The notes below the pieces were generated by a model, which had not been told where the DNA came from, searched no databases, and worked only from the letters and a program-made list of their open reading frames with translations. A stretch of 64,000 nt of DNA from Ananas comosus (Eukaryota > Streptophyta > Magnoliopsida > Poales > Bromeliaceae). The DNA is taken from contig NC_033625.1 in NCBI RefSeq assembly GCF_001540865.1, forward strand, positions 13,624,494 through 13,688,493, in the 5' to 3' direction. Every line of letters starts with the position of its first letter. Position 1 is the stretch's first letter. Of the stretch, positions 55,801 through 64,000 are shown in pieces. The position numbers were made by a program, and so were the translations under genes.

Positions 55801-58800
55801 TGTTTAGGCTCAGCGTTATAACAAATTAATATTGACCTTTCTGAGATCCCTATCCGTTAGCATTCCGTTACACTAAGAAATTCAAGTCTCAAAATGCAAA
55901 AGTTGGTAGGGACTAAAGCAAAACAAGAATCAAATGTTAAAAAGCTAGCTCTTCACAAGAAATTATCAATGGTGAGAATACTCCCCAAAAAGAATTTAGT
56001 TCGAAACTCCCATTGCCTACCCAAGAAGTCAGTGAAGGAATCTTAGAACCTTTACTATTCCGACATTATGGCGCGACACTTCATATGTTTTTACTTCCAC
56101 TATTCTATGGAGTTTCCTCGCTGCTCAAGGTGTACAATTCCATAATTCCCAAAATTAGAATAAGTCAGAATGTTAGCAAAGAGATTTCAAATATTAAATA
56201 TTTGTTGGGATCCCGCTAAATGAGTGTTCACCAGCGATATTTGTGCTACTGTAACTGGATAACAGATGGAACTAAGCTTTACTATGAGAGTGAGAAAGAG
56301 AGGGAGGGAGAGAGAAAGCAGATAACACTACTAAAGATTGGTAAATAAGCAATTGAAAAAATTTGCACTTACATCCTTCTTGTCAAATGGAGTCAAAAAT
56401 GGATCCCTCACACTCAGGCCAGCGACAACTGTTAGCACAGGATCAAGGCAGTTAAAAATAGCCCCATGAATGAGCATCTTCCCTAACTTAGGTTCCACCG
56501 GAAGCATTGACAAGTGTCGACCTGTTAAGTATTAGATGCATTAAATTGCTGTTAATGCACATTTGAAAAGGTTAAGGCAAATATGGGTCAGGTATTAATG
56601 AGTAAGCACTGGGAAAAGAGAATTACAGTACCTAGAAGAGTTAACTCCTCATTCTCATCCAGTGCACCTATTATTTTTAGATATTCAATGGCATTTTGTA
56701 CCTGCAATGATTAGGCAGACTACATGTTCAATTACTTGGACCATTAAGACGGATATAAAGAAGTACAGAAGAAAGGCGCTGATGATACCGATAGTGATTC
56801 TGGCGACTGTAATGCTCTAGATAAAAATTCCGAGATGCTTCCAAGCCGCAAACTTTTTATTTGCAAACAGAGGGACTGTAACGGTGTTCTTAAAAGCTCT
56901 GGCAGTTGGTAATCAGCAAATGCTTCATATACACATCGTGGATAAAGATGGTAACACTCTCCAGGCTGAACACGGCCAGCTCTTCCTCTCCTCTGCATAG
57001 TGAACAACCATAGATAATGAAACACATTGAATAAACCCAACGAACCACCTTCAACTATCTAATTTCATTAGAAAGTTTCTGCTCTATGTATGTATGGGAG
57101 ACCTAAGACTCAGAATGAAAAGATAGTAGTTAGATATAGTTTGTTACTTGTCGAGCTGAAGCCTTGGAGATCCATGTAGGAAGCAAACAAGGGGTATTAT
57201 TCAATGCATCATAGGATGTCTCTTTTGCCTTTCCGCAATCAACAACAAACACAACATCATTAATCGTGATACTAGTCTCAGCCAAATTGGTGGCAAGAAC
57301 AATCTTCCGCACACCATCTTCAGGCTTTACAAATATCAGTTTCTGCATTACATTAAAAAATAGATACAATCAGGGACATAATATGGATAAAAGGCAGAAA
57401 AGTTTAATGGTAAAAAGAATTTAAAAAATATATACAAAAAGAGAGCATCTTGAATAAAGAAAGGACATATATGAAACATGAGAAAGATCGACAATGTTTG
57501 CATGAAAATAGTTCCCGATTAGCCTGGAAGTTGGCAATAACTAATCCATTAGAAAGAAACATTAGCAACCAATTTCAAAGCAGTTGCACCTCCAACAATG
57601 TCAAACAATAAAAATTGTTTAGCCAGTCTTCACAAGCATACCAAGTATAATTTTGTAACTCATGCTTTGCCTTCAAAATATCCAACTACACTGCCTTATA
57701 GCATTAACAAACAGAGTCCAATCCCATCTTCTCAATTGTACGGATTTACATTATGTTCTTCAGGTCAGATTGGAAAAATAGACCCAAACTGCTCAAGGTT
57801 ATAGTCAAGATAGTAGCATGTAAATTATAAGCTATAAGATTCTAACAAGTGAAAACACTAGTCAGTATGCATGATAGATGGCTGAAGCACTAAAATTGAA
57901 TCAGCAAACTTCGTACAATTTCCCGTTGGAAATAGAGTTGGCCTTGAATCAAAACAACATATAAGTAAACAAAGGATTGTCGTGCCAATAGCACAGACCA
58001 TGCCGATGGTGCACGGCACAGCGGCCTGGAACGTGCCAATGTCTGCATGCCCCCTGTGCTAGTGGCACGCCACGAGCACTTTGGTACACATTGGCGTAGA
58101 TTTTTTTATTAAATTATCATGAAAAATTAGTTTCCTAGAGTGTTCTTATATCTCTAATGATTGCAAAAATATTTTCTATATTATATCTCGCACTATTTAC
58201 TAGAAATAGAGTCATAAACATCATAATAACTAAAAAAATATATTTTATATTTATTATGAAAGTATATACATGAAACCAAAACCAAAATCATAACTGAAAA
58301 AAATTTTGTAGGAAAACACTATCATGGGTAAATACACTAGATCTAAAATGATAAAAGAAATTGGAGAAAATCTTCTTATTTGTATTTTATTTACCTAAAG
58401 TCGGTCTTATTATGCAATGGAGCTTAATAATTGCTCCAAATGTAAGTAGATTTACAAGATCTACATATTTTACGTATGGAAAAACTTTTATAAAACTATT
58501 TACCTAAACAAAACTCAAAAAGATTTCTAAAAATCCAAAACAAACCATTTTGTCGAGACGGTGCCAGCATGACCACGTGCCACATACCAGCACAGCCTCG
58601 GCACGGTACGGCGCAGGACGGCATGGGCAATCCTTGAAGTAAACTGAAAATGACAAAAAGTTCTTCGCTGGAAACCTCGCAAGAACGAACCTTTTTGTGT
58701 AAGGCACAAAGTATATATTTCTCTGAGGTTTTATGAATTCAACCACATAACAATTCACCCATAAGTAGACGGTAGGCCAAATTTGATCATTACATAAAAT

Positions 58801-61800
58801 TATGATCTTACAGCATAACGAACATATCAAACATTTTAATACTACATGAGGATCTAAAGCCAAGTCCAGAAGCAGAATCCGAAAAAATAATAATAATAAT
58901 GTTCACACATGCATCAAGAGCCACTCTCAGAATACTAGTGGCACAAACAAGATGAAATAAATAGATGCACAAAATCAATAGCTGTAGATTCATGGAGGTA
59001 ACAGTGTACCTGCTCTGAGCTAGCCATGGAACCATGACATGCAAGTAGCAAAACCTTGGTAGGATCCCCAAGAAGCGGATTAGCTTGCAATTGCTCTTTT
59101 AGAGAATTAATGTCATCCCACCCAGTCATAAACACCAAAATAGCACCAGGTCTTTCTTTTCTACATATATGACATAAAACGCTCTCTATCAAGTTAAACC
59201 CTATTGAATCTGGGTTCCAGCATCCTAGTGATTCACGAGTCCTCGAACTATAGTCCCTAAAATCAGCAGCTTCCAGTGCATCCTGTTATAACAGAAGTTC
59301 GAAACATAATCATTTATAAGGAACGGTTTTACTATTTAAGATTAGTAAGACTTTTCCATACTTCAACAACAGATGCAATCTGGCTCTTCCTCTTCCTCAG
59401 AGCTTGTTTTTGCATTTTCCAACTTTTTTCTTGTCCATAGTCATCGATCTGATTGTAAGGTGTCAATCTGTGTCCTGTTATTTCGAGCACATTCTCCAAA
59501 AATTGAGTTCGAACAGGGTAGGTAAAACCCTGCAATACAACCAAGAAAAAAAAAAAGAAATATCACATCTAAAAGATACAGCTAACGTTTCATGCAAGAG
59601 CAAAGGAAAAGGCATTTCAGCTAAACAAGGTGGTTTTTAACTAAATACACTTGGAACAAACAACATTATATAAATTTATAAAAGGTGAAAAATACTTCAT
59701 CTGATCAAAAGAGAAATCTATAACAGGACATTCTAAACGATCAAAACATTTTTATCAGAAAGTTAAGAGCACTGGTTTTCATCAGATAATCCGAGTGTAA
59801 GAAGTTAAGAAAAGTTCTGAACAGGAGGCTGCAGACAAGATCAATAAACTTATCTATACAATCACAACCAATTAAAGTAATATTTTAATAAATTAACTGT
59901 TGCTGATACATGGGTTACTATGTAAGGAAGGAGGAGACATAAAGGATCTTTTAGACAAAAACAAAACTGCGATGTAACTTTTCTATGAAGATCAATTTTA
60001 AGTTGTAATATAGATATCTAATGACGCACAAGAAAAAGGACTTCATGATTTCCAATCATGTGACAACCATTACTGCACATTATAAAAATGCTGACATAAT
60101 CAAAATCATCTTATTTATCAATAAATTGCATAAGAACTTTAACCTAGTGTACACAAAGTAATGCCATAGGAGGAAGGCAAGCATCAAACTGTTCTGTGGT
60201 ACATTCTTAACCAAAAGGCAAAGAATATAAGATAATAAAGCAGTTTTCTATAGGAAGCTCTATAAAAGCACAGTTCATCTTAAGATGCCGAAGCAGAAAT
60301 GAGCAGCAACAGATGGCCAACATAAGAAAAATATTAGCGAAACTCCAGGACATATCATCTTTTATTCCAGGAAAAGTATCATTTGCCAAGAGAAGAGTTA
60401 ACAAACTTTCACATACCTCTTCCTACACATGGCTTCAATGATGACAAAGCTTTAAACATTCATTTAAACATGGTAAAAATACTAGGAAAATATCTAATGT
60501 CATTATACAGTTGTTGATCAAAATTTTTCTTAATCAACTTGCAAATTTCCATGTACTTTTGAATATCTAGATATCTCTCTTGGAGGTTTCAGCCAATTCA
60601 AAGGCCAGGTAAATTGGGACTGTTGAAATTGCATTTAGAAAACCATTTCATAAAGTGATTTAGTTAAATCCCAAGATTCCGTCTCTTTTCTTACCACTTA
60701 CTTTCCACTCTTCGGCTTGAAGACTTTTCCTCCTGCTCTACAACTACTGTCTACTTCTTTCTCTCTCTTCTGCCGTCGTTTTTTCTTCTACTTTATTCTC
60801 TTATTCCCTCTACTGGTCCTTTCCATCTCTATCAAGGAATTCATCATGCTGAAGATTCCAGTTTTCCTAGATTACTGCACTCTGGGAACACACTAAATTT
60901 TCTATTTGAAATGACAAGACTGTCACAGTGCAACTCAGGTTGGGAGGGTTGTATGGGGATTATGGCTTCTTCCTAATAAGGACAGAAAGAATCTCATTTC
61001 CATCAGATAGAGGAATGACAAAACCCCTACCCCACGATACTGTAAGATGCTTACGGGTCAGGCATCAAGAACACTGTCATCACTTCCCTTTAAGTTCCTT
61101 ATGCCCAAGTTACACCGTGACTATCCTGCCATTTTGTACAGATTATGTAGAGCACCCGTGGAATGTTAGGATTCATGAAATGAATGACCCCTTGCAGCCT
61201 TCCGATCTGACATTTCACTAAATAACGCTTACCAACTAAGAATCGATTGTGAGAATAGAATCAGTTTATGTTATCCATTATGCATAAGGTCAAAGAGAAA
61301 ACAAACCATTCCCAAAAAAGATGCCTGAGTAAGAGATGTCAATACACTCAATACCGAAAAATCATGCGGAAGTTCAGAAGAAAACGATATTGGAAATATG
61401 AACCCCGAAAGTACATAATTAGGAATGCAAGAAAAGGATGAATAACTACGCAAAAGTTACGGAGTTAACTATGCAAACACTAGGCTCATGTACTCACAGG
61501 TATGTGTATCATTGGAGCCCCACCAAAGTAGGAAGAAAATAGCTCAGCATTGAGAGTTGCACTCATTAGTATGAGTCGAAGTTCAGGCCGACGCGGAAGG
61601 AGGTCTTTCAGAACAATAAGAAGGAAATCTGGCAACAAGTCAATGAAAAAATAAGCTGACCAATCTTTTCAAATTCACCAAAAAAAAAAATGGAATAACT
61701 TTTGTTTTAGAGCAGAGCAGGAGAACCTTCATTCATGCCACGTTCATGAATTTCATCTACAACAACATGGGTTACGCCTTTCAAATTTCTGTCCACAAGC

Positions 61801-64000
61801 AATCTCCTTAAGAGGATTCCTGTGGTGCAGAACAACAGGCGAGTATCCCTCCCTTTCATACCTTCTAATCGAACTTTATAGCCAACCTACAATAATTAGA
61901 TACACGAAAGGCATTTATAAAAAGTGGCATGTAAGTCATAAAACTACAACAACATAACGAAATATCGCTTTCAGGAGAAAAAAAAACATTACTTAGCACT
62001 GGGGAAAAAGTAGCAACAACACAGTTGCAAATTGGGATCTAAAGAGCAGTCACTTCATGCAAGTGCTTAAGAGACTTTTTACATACATATATACCAACAA
62101 AATCATATACACTCCTTGAAAGTGCAGCTTCTTTCAAAAATAGCCTTATCATAAGATGGAAAACCGTCCATCGGTCCATGTCAGGGAGGGAAATTGGTTA
62201 TGCACTAGAATATTTTTTAAACTGGAGCATTTTTCTCATTATGCAGGTATAAATGTAAAAAAAAATAAAAATAAAGGTTTTAAAGGATATATAAGAAATT
62301 CAGATTTTGAAAGGATATAGATATGCAGGCGGATAAATTTTAAAGGCATGTATATGTAACTATATTAAAGTCTAAATTAGGGCAACCTCCAAATACTTGC
62401 TCCCAAAATCCCTACTTCAGAGGAAGTATAACAGGGTAATGATCCTTTCAGAGTACTAAGGGTGAAAGAAAACTCACAGATTCACCCAACTTTTCTCCTC
62501 TTTCAGCAGCAACTCTTTCAGAAACAGCCATCGCAGATATTCGTCTCGGCTGAGTACAGATGATACTGCAGGTAGCTCCACGAGCAGCATCAATCTCGGA
62601 TTCTAAGATGTACTGAGGTAGTTGGGTTGTCTTCCCACATCCTGTTTCACCTGAAACAACAATCACCTGCGGAACCAAAGGGATATTGACATTATTATTG
62701 TTTCATAGAAAGGCCAAAGGTGCTTTAAAACTATCAGAATCACAAAAAAAGAAACTTTGCTGAAAATTAGTATATAGTTCAGGGAAAAAAAAAAAAAAAA
62801 AGGATAAACATTGAAAGAAATCCTTAGACAAAAAAGAGAAAAGGCTGTTGTTATATAAATAATCAGGAAAAGAATCGCAAATGAGTAGACATGTCTAATA
62901 ATGAGTATTCGTCTTGATTAAGATTACATCACAAAAGCCATTGTACATTACCAAGAGTTGGTTACCGACTTATTGTAATAGGTTAAAGTATAAGAAGAGA
63001 CAACAGAAATTCAAACATGAAGCAGACCGAAAACGCACCTTAAACCTCATAAACTGCACGTAAGCAGAAATTTGCACAATACACAATAATTAATCCATGA
63101 AAAGTGAGAGAAAAAGAACTCGAAGAAGATTTGCATGCAATTTACCATGTCTATTAAAATAATGACATTGAAAAAGCCTAATGATAAATGCTAAATGCAG
63201 CCATATAGAGAAATATATAAAGAAATTGCACCAAAAAGAAAGATAGCTAGACATTGAGTTCAGAAAAAAATAATAATAATTATCATAAGAACAAGACCTG
63301 ATTCTGAGATACAGCTTCTAACAATGCTTCTCTTTCTTTAAAAGCAGGAAGACTTCGTCGAAATTCTAGCATCTTTTGACCTTCTGATGATTCCTACAGA
63401 AGAACAAAACTTGTCAAGAATCACTCGCGCTCTCATTTTATGGTCATAATAAAAGACCAAAATTACTTGAGCACAATTATTCCAGGAAATAAAATTGGTG
63501 CGGAAACAAAGACATATTTAGACAATTTTAGCACACAATAGATCAGTAAATGATTACGTAATCAACCTCATAGGATAGAGTATAGACCAAGGCAAAGAAA
63601 CATCTGGATGTGGCAAAAATAACTTGCCAAATGTAAAATTCTACCAGGCAGATATAAAACTAAGGCAGGCATCTCAGCTTAGAAAGGAAGAACTAATCAG
63701 TGGCAGCCGGAAGAAAACTAAGTCAATTATATAAACTGCTTCACAATGCTGGAACAGCAGGGAAGTTAGAAGTCTAAATGACTTTTATCTACATAATAGG
63801 TTTCATGCTAAGTATCTTTAAATCTATCATTATGACTATATAACTAGGTAGATAAAAATAGACAGCAGTAAGCCTATCGAAGATAATATTGCCTAAAACC
63901 AGACAAACCTGCCAAGCCTGTTGCTGATTACGCAGTTGCAAACTTCTTCTTCGTAGAATTTTTTCCATAACAACACTAGTGGAAGTCTGAGGGTCAGGGC
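52807..64000 (-). CDS. DExH-box ATP-dependent RNA helicase (DExH3/DExH5-like), 3' 16 exons, N-terminus beyond window
   Basis: Minus-strand exons, all GT-AG: 64000(partial)-63909, 63393-63298, 62666-62478, 61886-61727, 61628-61498, 59529-59362, 59282-59010, 57342-57148, 56992-56789, 56701-56632, 56521-56373, 55643-55335, 54849-54790, 54109-53957, 53831-53721, 53268-52807. They join in frame into about 939 visible residues; family members are roughly 1,150-1,200, so the N-terminus is missing to the right. Motifs in order: [11 protein letters not shown]; Ia TQPRRISA; Ib [15 protein letters not shown] in [62 protein letters not shown], the last assembled across a splice junction. Then come the winged-helix/HA2 region ([34 protein letters not shown]), the OB-fold region ([48 protein letters not shown]), and a C-terminal double-stranded RNA-binding domain ([11 protein letters not shown] through [16 protein letters not shown]). 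DEAH/RHA helicases unwind RNA or RNA-protein complexes; this subgroup resembles animal DHX36. The exact role is not deducible. Confidence 0.96.
54360..54680. repeat. MITE of the GTGCC type in helicase intron 13
   Basis: ATTGGCATGGACCGTGCCC at the left and GGCATGATCCCGTACCAC at the right with TATCGTGCCACC inside and a (TA)n core. It lies in the intron between exons 54849-54790 and 54109-53957. Confidence 0.6.
57970..58650. repeat. MITE of the GTGCC type in helicase intron 7
   Basis: The left block TCGTGCCAATAGCACAG, GGTGCACGGCACAGC is mirrored by GGCACGGTACGGCGC and GACGGCATGGGC at the right, with an AT-rich core. Same family as 54360-54680. It accounts for much of the 1.67-kb intron. Confidence 0.65.
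59530..61497 (-). other. Largest helicase intron (1,968 bp)
   Basis: GT-AG intron between the MSATLN exon and the [10 protein letters not shown] exon. It contains a pyrimidine-rich stretch (60685-60835) and no frame with homology that I recognise. Confidence 0.7.

Noticed and set aside
58504..58863. 119-codon minus-strand frame in helicase intron 7
   Set aside because: Lies partly in the GTGCC-type MITE inside an intron whose flanking exons join perfectly in frame.
1..64000. Endogenous pararetrovirus, CRISPR array, rRNA or tRNA genes
   Set aside because: No reverse transcriptase, coat or movement-protein motifs, no spaced identical repeats of CRISPR type, and no rRNA or complete tRNA cloverleaf was seen; SINE A/B boxes are the only tRNA-like text.

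Overview
The window looks like nuclear DNA of a plant, most likely a commelinid monocot. The evidence is AT-rich intergenic DNA dense in miniature transposons, GT-AG introns, one GC-rich and one moderately AT-balanced member of the same gene family, and two genes of family GT61, which is expanded in commelinids. The repeat style made me think of a bromeliad such as pineapple, but that is recall, not something proved here. Single N bases at 2823, 8790 and 27275 show a draft assembly.

Three protein genes are supported. A seven-exon GT61 glycosyltransferase runs rightward (26839-29514). A three-exon GT61 paralogue runs leftward (41173-39464), so the two converge across about 10 kb of repeats. 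Both are type II membrane proteins expected in the Golgi, probably acting on xylan or a related matrix glycan. A DExH-box RNA helicase of the DExH3/DExH5 type with a C-terminal double-stranded RNA-binding domain runs leftward from beyond the right edge to 52807; 16 exons are visible and the N-terminus is off the window. It has no evident functional link with the GT61 pair.

Regions: 1-26.0 kb is a gene-free repeat island. It holds fold-back MITEs, a CACTA-type element with clean TSD, SINEs, a TRIM, a 2-kb giant inverted repeat (10205-12251), a run of elements embedded in (TA)n tracts (13.7-22.6 kb), a solo LTR nested in a MITE, and an element carrying a ketoacyl-reductase-like gene fragment (14355-15083). 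26.1-29.5 kb is the first GT61 gene, with a Mutator-type MITE just upstream. 29.5-39.4 kb holds two TRIM copies, a Harbinger-type MITE, a SINE, LINE debris and a second CACTA-type element. 39.4-41.4 kb is the second GT61 gene. 41.4-52.8 kb is again repeats, including a duplicated module of unknown origin. 52.8-64 kb is the helicase gene, with two MITEs of one family in its introns.

The observations I rate highest are: three tandem phase-1 exons encoding a repeated glycosylation-sequon module in the stem of the first GT61 protein; the captured reductase fragment; the 2-kb hairpin element with internal TGCACT minisatellite; the SINE family with readable target-site duplications and a LINE-like tail; and a 1.9-kb tandem duplication (18.6-22.3 kb) whose indel-rich divergence suggests uncorrected long-read assembly.
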